A DNA stretch of 55,690 nt, taken from the NCBI RefSeq assembly GCF_029953285.1, contig NZ_JASAOI010000058.1:63547-119236 (forward strand). Direction: 5' to 3'. Under the pieces are notes generated by a model. It did no database searches. It was not told the origin of the DNA and was given only the letters and a program-made list of their open reading frames with translations. Made by a program: the position numbers and the translations under genes. This DNA is from Yinghuangia seranimata (GTDB lineage Bacteria; Actinomycetota; Actinomycetes; Streptomycetales; Streptomycetaceae). Below, piece by piece: positions 35,501 to 44,176 of the stretch; position 1 is the first letter of the stretch, and each line of letters begins with the position of its first letter.

Positions 35501-35728
35501 GTGGAGCACGACACGCTGCTGGTCGCGGGCCCGGACGGCACCGAGCTCGAGGCCGAGTGGCGGTACGTCGACGGCGAGGTCCACGCCACGACCTTCGAGG
35601 GCCTGGCCCGCGGCCTGGCCTGGGCGGCGGGGGAGTGGCACCGCCGCTTCGAGGTGGCCCAGCTCCTGTCCGACCCGGGCCTGGCCCCGCTGCTGGACGC
35701 GGAACGCGACTTCGACAACCCGCTGTAG
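32570..35728 (+). CDS. Large Hsp90-like (sacsin N-terminal type) ATPase
   Basis: A 1052-aa protein whose first ~220 residues are a GHKL/Hsp90-like ATP-binding domain: N-box 'ELAQNAADAA' with N53 as the Mg-binding Asn, 'LRDGVLAAANTGDPL' in the place of the D-x-G-x-G loop, and 'VGRFGVGFAAVLAVSD' as the lid glycine motif. The rest is a long repetitive alpha/beta region without known domains, different from HtpG's middle domain. Actinomycete proteins of this type are annotated 'sacsin N-terminal ATPase-like'. A chaperone or conformational-clamp role is inferred. ATG 32570 begins just before conserved 'MGTEDIFATAGLRRAVLDAW'. An acidic stretch (~700-720, EDD/DHD-rich) is notable. Confidence 0.85.
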   Translation: MGTEDIFATAGLRRAVLDAWAAQPARFREDANAEEELALGGYRDRLVVELAQNAADAAARGGVPGRLRLTLRDGVLAAANTGDPLHAEGVLALSTLRASAKRDEGPGTVGRFGVGFAAVLAVSDEPVVLSRTGGVRWSLREAQELAAGVPEIADEVLRRDGDVPVLRLPLPAEGTPPEDYDTVVVLPLRDVAAVDLATRLLDEIDDALLLTLSGLTEIVVETDAEIRTLTRRDEHGAVVVSDRGVETRWWVESAVGPLDAALLADRPTEERLRGVWSVLWAVPVDATGAPVPLSGGSVWRAGSAPDDAAGRPLSVRPVVHAPTASDEPLGLPALLIASFPLDSTRRHVAPGPLRDFLIARAAEVYASLLREWPTPFNRALLGLVPGLAPEGELDALLRRAVLERLAETPFLPTAGPNGADAAGTAAAEADPEAAADATSGTPHSAHAGLRPRDAVLLEGAGPGLVAALTPVLPGLLPSGLDKSPALRALGVRRLPLAEVVDQLAALDREPEWWHGLYTALDPADRDALGALPVPLVDGRLVRGPRHLLLPGPETPKPAVLAPLDLRIVHPDAVHALLERLGALPAAPRTVLADPAVREGVANADDHEDPDAFTDAVLELVRAAHLTAGEEPWLAELPLPDDRGELVPAGELMLPDGPLAALVDDGTLGVVDAAVVERWGADVLRAVGVLDTFGMVVEDDVVLDHDACDHDLDLEEDWLDDVLDHLPDPEVPPVLTNFTAVRDLDLVADDAWEEALDLLAAPPLRAAVVDPARVQLPDGGRAEIPSYTSWWLRGHPVLDGRPPAGLLAAGADPALHGLYEEVDSHLDDVFLRALGVRTTLAALLAEPGGPDELLDRLAKRSNEVGRDQLRLLYTALADVDMDRVDAPHEVRAVVAGRITVVEASSGAVADAPDLAALLSEDPAWALLPVRPDRATALAELLQLPLVSEVVPGTVLSEGLRHEVPDAVLAALAGAPTEYVEHDTLLVAGPDGTELEAEWRYVDGEVHATTFEGLARGLAWAAGEWHRRFEVAQLLSDPGLAPLLDAERDFDNPL

Positions 35729-35755
35729 CCGGAACGGCCGAGGCCGCCTGGAACG

Positions 35756-38158
35756 TCAGGCGGCCTTGGCCGACCGGGCCTTCACGATCCAGCCCGACAC
35801 GTGCCAGCCGACCTCCAGCACGGCCATGCCCGCGAGTCCCATGGCCACGGCGATGCCCCAGTTCGGCAGGTTCTGCGGGTAGAGCGCGAAGAACGTGCTG
35901 AGGAACGGGACGAACAGCGCCAGGAGATAGCCGCAGCCCATCGCGGCGATCAGGGCGATCTTCCACAGCGTGTACGGGCGGGCGACGATCGCGAGGATCC
36001 ACATCGCGACCATGAACAGCGTGATCGTCGCCGCCGTGCGGTCCTGGTCGAGGTTCGAGGTGGGGTTGAGCCGGGCGAACCAGTACGTCAGGAACGTCGC
36101 GCCGGCGGCCACGATGCCCGACGGGACGGCGAACCTCAGCACCCGCTGCACGAAGCCGGGCCGGGCCCGCTCGTTGTTGGGCGCGAGGGCCAGGAAGAAC
36201 GCCGGCGTGCCGATCGTCAGGGTGCCGATCAGCGTCAGGTGCCGGGGCAGGAACGGGAACGGCAGGCTCACGACGCCGATCAGCAGCGACAGCAGCAGCG
36301 AGTAGACCGTCTTCGACAGGAAGAGGTTCGCGACGCGCTCGATGTTGCCGATGACGCGGCGGCCCTCCGCCACGACGGAAGGCAGCGTCGAGAAGCGGTT
36401 GTCCAGCAGGACGATCTGGGCGACGGCGCGGCTCGCCGCGCTGCCGGACCCCATCGCCACGCCGATGTCGGCGTCCTTCAGCGCCAGGACGTCGTTGACG
36501 CCGTCGCCGGTCATCGCGACGGTGTGGCCCTTGGACTGCAGCGCGGCGACCATGGCGCGCTTCTGCTGCGGGGTGACGCGGCCGAACACCGTGTTGGCGT
36601 CCAGCCGTTCGGCGAGTTCGGCACGGTCCTCGGGGAGCGTGCGGGCGTCGACGGGGTGGTCGGCGCCGGGCAGGCCCAGCGTGCCGGCGACCGCGCCGAC
36701 GGAGAGGGCGTTGTCGCCGGAGATGACCTTGGCGGCCACGTCCTGGCCCGCGAAGTAGCGCAGCGTGTCGGCCGCGTCGGGGCGCAGGCGCTGCTGGAGG
36801 ACCACGAGGGCGGCGGGCCGGGCCTCGCTCGCGCCCTGCTCGGTCAGCCCGTCGGGGGCCTTCGCGAGGAGGAGCACGCGCAGGCCCTGGGCGCCGAGTT
36901 CGTCGACCTCGCCGAGGACGGGGTCGCCTTCGGGCAGCAGGACGTCGGGCGCCCCGAGGAACCACGACCCCTCGCCGGCGAAGCTCGCGCCGCTCCACTT
37001 GCGGGCGGAGGAGAACGGCTCGGTGCCGGTGACCCGCCACCGGTCGTCGTCGGGTGCGGGGCACGCGTCGACGATGGCCTGGAGGCTGGCGTTGGGGTGC
37101 GGGTCGGAGGCGCCGAACGCGCCGAGGACCTCCTTGACCGGCACACTGTCGTCGAGCGTCCGGATCTCGCCGACGTCCATGCCGCCCTCGGTGAGCGTGC
37201 CCGTCTTGTCGAGGCAGACGACGTCGACGCGCGCGAGGCCCTCGATGGCCGGCAGCTCCTGGACGAGGCACTGCTTGCGGCCGAGCCGCACGACGCCGAC
37301 CGCGAAGGCGACGGACGTCAGCAGCATCAGGCCCTCGGGGACCATCGTGACGACGCCCGCGACCATGCCGGTCATCGCGCCGCCGAAGTCGCCGGCGTTG
37401 CTCTCCAGCTGGCTGATCAGCAGCAGGATCCCGACGGGGACCATCAGCCACGTCACGTACTTGAGGATGGTGTCGAGGCCGGACCGCAGCTCGGACTTGG
37501 TGAGGGTGAAGCGGCTGGCCTCCTCGGCGAGCTTCGCGGCGTACGCGTCGGCGCCGACCTTGGTCGCGCGGAACGCGCCGTTGCCCGCCGCGACGAAGCT
37601 GCCCGACATCACCGGGTCGCCGGGCTTCTTGTGCGTGGGGTCGGACTCGCCGGTCAGCAGCGACTCGTCCAGCTCCAGCCCTTGCGCCTCGACCACGACG
37701 CCGTCGACCACGACCTGTTCGCCGGAGCCGAGTTCGCACACGTCGTCCAGGACGAGTTCGCGCGGCGTCAGCTCGACGGTGTGTCCGTCGCGGCGGACGC
37801 GCGGCTTGGCCTCGCCGACCACGGCGAGCGCGTCGAGGGTCTTCTTGGCGCGCAGCTCCTGCACGATGCCGATGCCCGTGTTGGCGACGATGACGAGGCC
37901 GAACAGCCCGTCCTGGGGCTCGCCGAAGACCATGATGATGACGAACAGCGTGCCGATGATCGCGTTGAAGCGGGTGAAGACGTTGCCGCGGACGATCTCG
38001 ACGGCGCTGCGGCTGGAGCGTGCCGGGACGTCGTTGACGGCGCCGCGCGCGACGCGTTCGGCGACCTCGGCGGTGGTCAGGCCGCGCGGTGAGAGCGCGG
38101 CCCCGGCCGGTGCGCCGGCGAGCGGCTCGGCGGGCGGCGGTGTCCCGGCGTCGGTCAT
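35756..38158 (-). CDS. Cation-transporting P-type ATPase, CtpE-like
   Basis: An 800-aa P-type ATPase. The phosphorylated Asp is D317 in 'CLDKTGTLT', the actuator loop is 'ESLLTGESDPTHK', the hinge is 'MTGDGVNDVLALKDADIGVAMG', and TM4 has 'MVPEGLML'. That PEG(L) motif with a short N-terminus is typical of CtpE-type enzymes, linked to calcium uptake in mycobacteria. No heavy-metal-binding domain is present. About ten membrane helices. It stands alone and converges on the Hsp90-like gene with a 27-bp gap. Ion specificity is inferred from similarity. Confidence 0.92.
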   Translation of the reverse strand: MTDAGTPPPAEPLAGAPAGAALSPRGLTTAEVAERVARGAVNDVPARSSRSAVEIVRGNVFTRFNAIIGTLFVIIMVFGEPQDGLFGLVIVANTGIGIVQELRAKKTLDALAVVGEAKPRVRRDGHTVELTPRELVLDDVCELGSGEQVVVDGVVVEAQGLELDESLLTGESDPTHKKPGDPVMSGSFVAAGNGAFRATKVGADAYAAKLAEEASRFTLTKSELRSGLDTILKYVTWLMVPVGILLLISQLESNAGDFGGAMTGMVAGVVTMVPEGLMLLTSVAFAVGVVRLGRKQCLVQELPAIEGLARVDVVCLDKTGTLTEGGMDVGEIRTLDDSVPVKEVLGAFGASDPHPNASLQAIVDACPAPDDDRWRVTGTEPFSSARKWSGASFAGEGSWFLGAPDVLLPEGDPVLGEVDELGAQGLRVLLLAKAPDGLTEQGASEARPAALVVLQQRLRPDAADTLRYFAGQDVAAKVISGDNALSVGAVAGTLGLPGADHPVDARTLPEDRAELAERLDANTVFGRVTPQQKRAMVAALQSKGHTVAMTGDGVNDVLALKDADIGVAMGSGSAASRAVAQIVLLDNRFSTLPSVVAEGRRVIGNIERVANLFLSKTVYSLLLSLLIGVVSLPFPFLPRHLTLIGTLTIGTPAFFLALAPNNERARPGFVQRVLRFAVPSGIVAAGATFLTYWFARLNPTSNLDQDRTAATITLFMVAMWILAIVARPYTLWKIALIAAMGCGYLLALFVPFLSTFFALYPQNLPNWGIAVAMGLAGMAVLEVGWHVSGWIVKARSAKAA

Positions 38159-38230
38159 GGACCGACGTTACGTCATGGAATGTCGGATTCCGCGGTGATT
38201 CCGACCGGTGCGGGAGGGGCGGACGCGGCC

Positions 38231-38977
38231 TCAGTCCTTGGTGGGGCGGCGCTCGTACGCGGCGCGGCTGAGCGCGTCGCGGCGGCGCCGCACGTACCAG
38301 AGGCCGAGCAGGCCGAGGCCGGCCCCGGCGAGCGCGCACCAGGGCCACCACTCGTGGCCGTCCTCCGCGAGGCTGTCGCGGAACGGGAGCGAGATCAGGA
38401 ACAGCACGAACCAGACGACCGTGCCGATCATGACGATCTTGACGTCGTCGGCTTCCAGCGGCTCGGGGTCGGGGCGGCGCACGCGCTTGCCGGAGGGGGC
38501 CGCCGGGGCGGCCGCGGCCCCGCGGTCCGGCCGGTCGCGGCGGGCCGCGCCGCGGTCGTCGCCGGAGGCCTTCCGCGCGTCGGCGGCACGGTCGTCGGAC
38601 GCGTCGCCCCCGGCGCGCTCGGCGTGACTTCCGTCACCCGAGCCCTCCGCCGGGTAGCCGCCGGAGCCGTAGCCGTCGGAGTCGTCGGTCGCATAGGCGG
38701 CGTAGCCCTGGTCGTGGTCCGCGCCGTCCGATTCGGTCCGGGCGTAGCCGGACGCCGCGTAGCCGCCGTTGTCGTAGCCGGGTGCCGGGTAGCCGCCGTC
38801 GCCGTACGGCGCCGCCGGATATCCACCGCTTTGCTGGCCGGTCGACGCGTACGCGCCGTCGTACGAGCCCTCGTACGCCCCGTCGTAGGCCCCGCCGTAC
38901 GCCTGGCCGGCGGGCGGGTACGCCTGCGCGTCGTACTCGTCGCCCGGCTGGGCGGGCCGGTTCCCGTGCGTGCTCAC
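38231..38977 (-). CDS. DUF2530 membrane protein with long Tyr/Gly/Ala-rich N-terminus
   Basis: A 248-aa protein from GTG 38977. The C-terminal ~80 residues ('PLEADDVKIVMIGTVVWFVL' and 'GAGLGLLGLWYVRRRRD') are a two-helix DUF2530 domain. The first ~165 residues are low complexity, first as Gly-Tyr-Ala-Pro repeats ('GGYPA', 'YDGAYEGSYDGAY'), then charged and disordered. DUF2530 proteins are usually much shorter, so the extension is unusual. It may be a phase-separating or protein-contact tail. A GTG start inside the repeat-free end cannot be excluded, but codon bias is steady across the whole frame. It converges on nothing and is divergent from the NCS2 gene. Confidence 0.78.
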   Translation of the reverse strand: MSTHGNRPAQPGDEYDAQAYPPAGQAYGGAYDGAYEGSYDGAYASTGQQSGGYPAAPYGDGGYPAPGYDNGGYAASGYARTESDGADHDQGYAAYATDDSDGYGSGGYPAEGSGDGSHAERAGGDASDDRAADARKASGDDRGAARRDRPDRGAAAAPAAPSGKRVRRPDPEPLEADDVKIVMIGTVVWFVLFLISLPFRDSLAEDGHEWWPWCALAGAGLGLLGLWYVRRRRDALSRAAYERRPTKD

Positions 38978-39187
38978 AAGGGGCAAGGCTACTTGTGCGT
39001 CCCGGGTGTGCGGCGCAGCCCCTGGCGGGTCCCCGGTTTCGTTCCGCGCGGCGGGCGCGTGGCACCCTGTTGGCCCCGGCCGGTTGGAGCTTCCGCCAGT
39101 CGGGGCCGCCGCGTACGCCAGGTCCGTCGGTGGAACACACGAGTCCCGGCCCGGCGTCCCCCGCCCCGCACACCCCGAGGTAGCCCG

Positions 39188-40654
39188 ATGACCGCCGCCG
39201 CCCGCGCGCCCGAGCACAGACGCGCCGAGCCCCCGAAGCCCGGCCGCGCGAACGCGCTCGACCGCTTCTTCACGATGTCGGCCCGGGGCAGCTCGCCGCT
39301 GCAGGAGACGCGCGGCGGCATCGCGACGTTCTTCACGATGGCCTACATCATCGTGCTGAACCCGATCATCCTGAGCGGCGCGCACGACAAGTACGGCCAC
39401 CACCTGTCGCACGCCCAGCTGGTCACCGCGACCTGCCTGGTGGCCGGGGTCATGACGGTCATCATGGGCGTCGCGGGCAACCTGCCCCTCGCGATCGCCG
39501 CGGGCCTGGGCCTCAACGGCGTCGTGGCGTTCCAGATCGCGCCGGAGATGTCGTGGCCGGACGCGATGGGCCTGGTGGTGCTGTCCGGCGTGGCGATCGT
39601 CATCCTCGTGGTGACCGGCCTACGGCAGATGATCATGGACGCCATCCCGCTCGCCCTCAAGCAGGCGATCGGCGTCGGCATCGGCCTGTTCATCGCGTTC
39701 ATCGGCCTGGTGGACGCCGGGTTCATCACCCGCACGCCGGACAAGGTCGGCTCGACCGTCCCGGTGACGCTCGGTCCCGAGGGGCACCTCAAGGGCTGGC
39801 CGACGCTGATCTTCTGCCTCGGCGTGATGCTCACCTTCATCCTGCTGATCCGCAAGGTGAAGGGCGCGATCCTCATCTCCATCGTCTCCATGACGGTGCT
39901 GGCGATGGTGGTCAACGCGGTCGCGGACGTCCCGGCCGGGCAGTGGGGCCTGATCACGCCCGAGCTGCCGGACAGCGTGGTCGGCGCGCCCGACTTCGGA
40001 CTGGTCGGCAATGTGAGTGTGTTCGGCGCGTTCTCCAAGGTCGGCGTGCTGACCGCGGTGATCTTCATCTTCACGCTGATGCTGTCGGACTTCTTCGACG
40101 CGATGGGCACGATCATCGGCGTGAGCAACGAGGCCGGGCTGCTCGACGAGGACGGCCGCCTGCCGGGCATCGGCCGCGTGCTGCTGGTCGACGGCTTCGC
40201 GGCGGTCGCGGGCGGCGCGGCGTCGTGCTCGTCCAATACCTGTTACGTCGAGTCGACGGCCGGCGTCGGCGAGGGCGCCCGCACCGGGTTCGCCAACCTC
40301 GTCACCGGCGGTCTGTTCGCGGTCGCGCTGTTCCTGACGCCGCTGGCCACCGTGGTGCCGTCGCAGGCCGCGACGCCCGCGCTGGTCGTGGTCGGCTTCC
40401 TGCTCATGACGCAGGTCAAGGGCATCGACTGGGACGACTGGGAGATCGCGGTCCCGGCGTTCCTCACCATCGTGCTGATGCCGCTGACGTACAGCATCAC
40501 CAACGGCATCGGCGCCGGCTTCCTGGCGTTCGTGCTGATCAAGGCGGCGACCGGCAAGACGCGGCAGGTGCCGTGGCTGCTGTGGGTCGTCGCGGCGTTC
40601 TTCCTCATCTACTTCGCGATCGACCCGGTCGAGCAGCTGCTCGGGATCGACTAG
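39188..40654 (+). CDS. NCS2-family nucleobase permease (AzgA-like)
   Basis: A 488-aa permease with about twelve membrane helices. 'ETRGGIATFFTMAYIIVLNP' is the AzgA/PbuG-type N-terminal motif, and the conserved 'SSNTCYVESTAGVGEGARTG' and 'MLSDFFDAMGTIIG' form substrate sites of hypoxanthine/guanine/adenine permeases. ATG 39188 has GAGG about 7 nt upstream; the longer frame from 38180 is a shadow of the DUF2530 gene. A purine riboswitch was looked for in the ~210-bp leader but not recognised. Confidence 0.92.
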   Translation: MTAAARAPEHRRAEPPKPGRANALDRFFTMSARGSSPLQETRGGIATFFTMAYIIVLNPIILSGAHDKYGHHLSHAQLVTATCLVAGVMTVIMGVAGNLPLAIAAGLGLNGVVAFQIAPEMSWPDAMGLVVLSGVAIVILVVTGLRQMIMDAIPLALKQAIGVGIGLFIAFIGLVDAGFITRTPDKVGSTVPVTLGPEGHLKGWPTLIFCLGVMLTFILLIRKVKGAILISIVSMTVLAMVVNAVADVPAGQWGLITPELPDSVVGAPDFGLVGNVSVFGAFSKVGVLTAVIFIFTLMLSDFFDAMGTIIGVSNEAGLLDEDGRLPGIGRVLLVDGFAAVAGGAASCSSNTCYVESTAGVGEGARTGFANLVTGGLFAVALFLTPLATVVPSQAATPALVVVGFLLMTQVKGIDWDDWEIAVPAFLTIVLMPLTYSITNGIGAGFLAFVLIKAATGKTRQVPWLLWVVAAFFLIYFAIDPVEQLLGID

Positions 40655-40746
40655 CGCGGGCCGAGGACGGCGCGGCGGTCGGCCGCGGCCTCCGCGCACG
40701 GGTCTTGTGCCTGTACGCGGGCGACGCCACCATCGGGCGGGTGGGG

Positions 40747-41307
40747 ATGCAAAGCGGCACCATCGACGACGTGCCCTTGGCGCTGCTGTTCCCGGGCGCC
40801 GGGGCCGACCAGCTGGAACACGTCCGCCGCGTCGCGGCGGCGGTCGACGCGCTGCGGCCGCCCGGTGACCCGCCGACCTGGGAGTGGTGGCCCGAGCACG
40901 CGGTGTCCCCCGAGCCGATCGCCGGGGTCACCCCGCTCGTGCTGGTCACCGCGGTCGGCCTCTACAACGAGGGCCTCAACGCCGACTGGCTCGACCTCGA
41001 GCTGGACGTCGTGTGGGTGCGCCCCGGCGTGCTCGCGGTGATCGCGGCGGTGAGCGTCGCGTGCTGGTGCGACATCGACCACGCGACCCACTACCTGGAG
41101 GAGGCGGTCGTCGAGCTGGTGCCCGGCGTCGACCTCGGCGAGGCGATGGAGCTCGCGGCCGGGCGCATGCCGCGCTGGCTGGGCTGCCCGCACGACCCGG
41201 AGTACTGGCGCGCGCAGGGGCTGCTGCCCGCGCGCCCCAAGTCGGTGGGACCGCTGCCGGGCGTGCCCGCGGAACCGGTGGGGTCGGTGGAGGGCGCGGC
41301 GGAATAA
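40747..41307 (+). CDS. Conserved hypothetical protein, 186 aa
   Basis: The frame is open far upstream through the NCS2 gene. ATG 40747 gives 'MQSGTIDDVPLALLFPGAGA', preceded by GTGGG; GTG 40741 is an alternative. The protein has Trp-rich 'PPTWEWWPEHAVSP' and a central sheet pattern 'VLAVIAAVSVACWCDIDHATH'. A short hydrophobic stretch is unlikely to be a membrane span. I recognise no family. It is 92 bp downstream of the permease on the same strand, and 56 bp ahead of the MarR gene. Confidence 0.65.
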   Translation: MQSGTIDDVPLALLFPGAGADQLEHVRRVAAAVDALRPPGDPPTWEWWPEHAVSPEPIAGVTPLVLVTAVGLYNEGLNADWLDLELDVVWVRPGVLAVIAAVSVACWCDIDHATHYLEEAVVELVPGVDLGEAMELAAGRMPRWLGCPHDPEYWRAQGLLPARPKSVGPLPGVPAEPVGSVEGAAE

Positions 41308-41331
41308 GGGCGGCGACGGAAACGGTTACCC

Positions 41332-41359
41332 GTTAGCGAAGGTAATGATTTAAGCTAAC
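41332..41359 (+). promoter_or_regulatory. Candidate MarR operator
   Basis: The inverted repeat GTTAGC (41332-41337) / GCTAAC (41354-41359), with 16 bases between, ends 4 bp before the GTG start of the MarR-type regulator. Its position fits autoregulation and the intervening AT-rich TAATGATTTAA may contain a -10 element. Confidence 0.6.
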
Positions 41360-41363
41360 GAAC

Positions 41364-41795
41364 GTGTCCTTGTCCGATACCGACCGTGCCACGGTCGCGG
41401 TGCTTCGAGCGTCTGTGCTCAAGCTCGCCCGCCGACTGCGCAACCAGCGCGCCGACGAGACGCTGAGCCCCACGCAGCTGTCGGTGCTGACCGTCCTGGT
41501 GGTCCGCGGCGCCATGACGCCGGGCGAACTCGCCCGGCACGAGAAGGTGCAGCCGCCGTCGATGACCCGCGTCATCGCCGGCCTCGAGGAACGCGGCCTG
41601 GTGCGCCGCGACCCGCACCCCGAGGACCGGCGGCAGATCACCGTCACGGCGACCGAGCCGGCCGCCCAGGTGGTCGCGGAGAGCCGCAGGCTGGGGAACG
41701 CGTGGCTCGCCGCGCACCTCGACGGCCTGACCGAGGAGGAGCTCGCGACGCTGCGCGCCGCGGTGCCCGTCCTGGAGAAGCTCGCCCAGCTCTGA
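41364..41795 (+). CDS. MarR-family transcriptional regulator
   Basis: A 143-aa winged-helix repressor. 'LSPTQLSVLTVLVVRGAMTP' and 'VQPPSMTRVIAGLEERGLVRR' are helix 3/4 of the DNA-binding domain, followed by the wing 'DPHPEDRRQITVTATE'. The GTG 41364 start is close to its probable operator. An MFS transporter starts 85 bp downstream on the same strand, the classical MarR-exporter pairing. The inducer is unknown. Confidence 0.93.
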   Translation: MSLSDTDRATVAVLRASVLKLARRLRNQRADETLSPTQLSVLTVLVVRGAMTPGELARHEKVQPPSMTRVIAGLEERGLVRRDPHPEDRRQITVTATEPAAQVVAESRRLGNAWLAAHLDGLTEEELATLRAAVPVLEKLAQL

Positions 41796-41880
41796 GCGCA
41801 CAGCCCCCGTCACGGAGGCGTCGGACAAGAGGGACCGCCTGCCGGTCCCGCACACCCGACGGCTCGACGATGGGAGCGCC

Positions 41881-43209
41881 TTGACGGCCGCGCAGCAGTA
41901 CCAGGCCAGTGACCGACCCTCCATGTTCTCCTCTCTCCGCGTCCGCAACTACCGGCTGTTCGCCGCCGGACAGGCGGTCTCCAACTCCGGCACGTGGATG
42001 CAGCGCCTCGCCCAGGACTGGCTCGTCCTGAAGCTGACCGGCAGCACGATGGCGCTCGGCATCACCACCGGACTGCAGTTCCTGCCCATGCTGCTGTTCG
42101 GCCTGTGGGGCGGCGCGATCGCCGACCGCTACCCGAAGCGCCGGCTGCTCATCGCCACCCAGACCGTGATGGGCCTGCTCGCCGCCGTCCTCGCGGTGCT
42201 CGACCTGGCCGGCGTCGTCCAGGTGTGGCACGTGTGGCTGCTCGCCGTCGGCCTCGGCCTGGCCACGGCCGTCGACAACCCCACCCGGCAGTCCTTCGTC
42301 GTCGAGATGGTCGGCCGCCGCGACCTGCCCAACGCGGTCAGCCTCAACTCCGCCAACTTCCAGCTCGGCCGGATCGCCGGACCCGCCCTCGCGGGCGTGC
42401 TCATCGCCGCGATCGGCACCGGCTGGGTGTTCGCCGTCAACGCGCTGTCGTTCGTCGCGGTGATCCTCGGCCTGCTGGCCATGCGCGAGCGCGAACTGCG
42501 CCCCGTCGAGCCGGTCAAGCGCGAGCCCGGCCAGCTGCGCGAGGCGCTGCGCTACGTGCGGGCCAGGCCCGACCTGCTGGCGACGTTCGCGCTGATCGGC
42601 TTCATCGGCACCTTCGGCTTCAACTTCGCGGTCACCATCGGCGGCTTCGCGAACCAGGTCTTCCACGCCGGGCCGGGCGCCTTCGGCCTGCTCAACACGG
42701 TCTTCGCCGTCGGCTCGCTCGGCGGCGCGCTGTGGGCGGCGCGGCGCGGGCGGTCCCGGATGCGCATGCTGATCGGCGCGGCCCTCACCTTCGGCCTGCT
42801 GAGCGTGCTCGCGTCCGTCATGCCGGCGTACTGGGCCTTCGCGCTGATGCTGATCCCGATCGGCGTCGCCGGCATCACCTTCAACACCGCCGCGAACTCC
42901 TCGGTGCAGCTGAGCGTGGACGCCGCGCTGCGCGGCCGCGTCATGGGCCTGTACATGCTCGTGTTCATGGGCGGCACGCCGTTCGGCGGGCCGCTGGTCG
43001 GCTGGATCGCGCAGGCCTACGGGCCGCGTGCGGCGCTGTTCTTCGGCGGCGCGGTCTCCGCTGCGGCGGCGGTGGTCGTCGGGCTGCTGCTGGCCCGCCA
43101 CAAGCGGATGCGCGTGCGTTTCGCGGTCCGTCCGCACCCCGCGGTACGGCTGGTGGACGCGTCGGCCGGCAAGTCCCCCGCGCGGCAGCCCGATCCGGTT
43201 CCGGCCTGA
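41881..43209 (+). CDS. MFS exporter next to the MarR regulator
   Basis: A 442-aa transporter with the A-motif 'GGAIADRYPKRRLL' and about twelve helices. 'SLRVRNYRLFAAGQAVSNSG' at the N-terminus matches EntS-like (enterobactin exporter-type) MFS proteins common in Streptomyces. TTG 41881 has GGGAG 7 nt upstream; an ATG at 41923 is the alternative. The likely regulator is the upstream MarR protein. Substrate unknown. Confidence 0.9.
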   Translation: MTAAQQYQASDRPSMFSSLRVRNYRLFAAGQAVSNSGTWMQRLAQDWLVLKLTGSTMALGITTGLQFLPMLLFGLWGGAIADRYPKRRLLIATQTVMGLLAAVLAVLDLAGVVQVWHVWLLAVGLGLATAVDNPTRQSFVVEMVGRRDLPNAVSLNSANFQLGRIAGPALAGVLIAAIGTGWVFAVNALSFVAVILGLLAMRERELRPVEPVKREPGQLREALRYVRARPDLLATFALIGFIGTFGFNFAVTIGGFANQVFHAGPGAFGLLNTVFAVGSLGGALWAARRGRSRMRMLIGAALTFGLLSVLASVMPAYWAFALMLIPIGVAGITFNTAANSSVQLSVDAALRGRVMGLYMLVFMGGTPFGGPLVGWIAQAYGPRAALFFGGAVSAAAAVVVGLLLARHKRMRVRFAVRPHPAVRLVDASAGKSPARQPDPVPA

Positions 43210-43344
43210 TTGCGGCACGGTGCGGTCAACATCTAACACATCGTCAATATCGTTGTAGCGCAAGGCAAATCTTTGTCTGCTGCTAGTCCGTCCGGGTGAC
43301 CGAAGTCATCGACACCGTTCGCGACATCCTGGAACGATTCGCAC

Positions 43345-44064
43345 ATGGACTACGCAAGATTCCAACGGCTCTTCCATCAAGAGGGGCTGCGCCTGGCGGA
43401 ATCGGCGGCCGCGGGACTGGACACCCCCGTCCCCTCGTGCCCCGGATGGACGGTCGCCGACCTGGTGGGCCACACCGGTTCGGTCTACCTCACAGCGGCC
43501 GAATGGCTGCGGGTCGGCCACCGCCCCGACACGGCGCCGCCCGCGCCGAAATCCGACGTACTGGCGTGGTACGGCGACGCGCTCGCGAAACTGCGTGCCG
43601 AACTCGCCCGCCACGACCCGGTCGCGGAGGACGACGAGGGCGACGGCGACGGCGCGGTCGGGTTCTGGTACCGCAGGCTCGCGCACGAGGCGGCCATGCA
43701 CCGCACCGACGTCGAGCTCGCCACCGGCACCCCCCGCCCGATCGACCCCGAGCTCGCCGTCGACGGCATCGACGAGGCCCTGCGGGTGCTGCTCCCGCTG
43801 CGCTACGACGCGGCCGGACGGGACGCGGCGGTCGGACGCACCGTCGGGGTGCGCTGCCACAACCACCACTGGCGGCTCACCCTGCGCCGCGACGTGGTGG
43901 AGGTCTCACGCTCGCCGGGCTTCACCGACGCCGCGGTGACCGGCGAACCGGGCGATCTCCTGCTCTACCTGTGGGGCCGCCGGCCGGGGACGGTGGTCTC
44001 CCGCACCGGGGACCTGACCGTGCTCGCGGCGTTCCGCCGCAGGCTCGCGTTGTCGATGATCTGA
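43345..44064 (+). CDS. Maleylpyruvate isomerase N-terminal (MDMPI/DinB-like) domain protein
   Basis: A 239-aa protein of the mycothiol-dependent maleylpyruvate isomerase N-terminal family. The N-terminal 'CPGWTVADLVGHTGSVYL' and 'HEAAMHRTDVEL' supply the conserved His/Glu/His metal-binding arrangement. Actinomycete members use mycothiol as thiol cofactor, but most have unassigned substrates. The C-terminal 'LLLYLWGRRPG' is the second domain. The start ATG 43345 has only a weak upstream GGA. Confidence 0.85.
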   Translation: MDYARFQRLFHQEGLRLAESAAAGLDTPVPSCPGWTVADLVGHTGSVYLTAAEWLRVGHRPDTAPPAPKSDVLAWYGDALAKLRAELARHDPVAEDDEGDGDGAVGFWYRRLAHEAAMHRTDVELATGTPRPIDPELAVDGIDEALRVLLPLRYDAAGRDAAVGRTVGVRCHNHHWRLTLRRDVVEVSRSPGFTDAAVTGEPGDLLLYLWGRRPGTVVSRTGDLTVLAAFRRRLALSMI

Positions 44065-44176
44065 TCCACCGTGGGAGGGGGGACCGGTCGGCCAGGGCCG
44101 GGACCCACGGCGCAGCACTCCGAAGTACCGAGTACGTGTGGCCGAGCACGGCCCGCGGGCGGGTTAGGTTGGTCGG

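Noticed and set aside
35259..38351. A 1030-aa minus-strand ORF
   Set aside because: It lies over the P-type ATPase and Hsp90-like genes in a different frame and consists of Arg/Pro/Ala-rich shadow sequence.
38978..39187. A purine riboswitch in the leader of the NCS2 permease
   Set aside because: I could not find the conserved three-way junction motifs of the purine aptamer.
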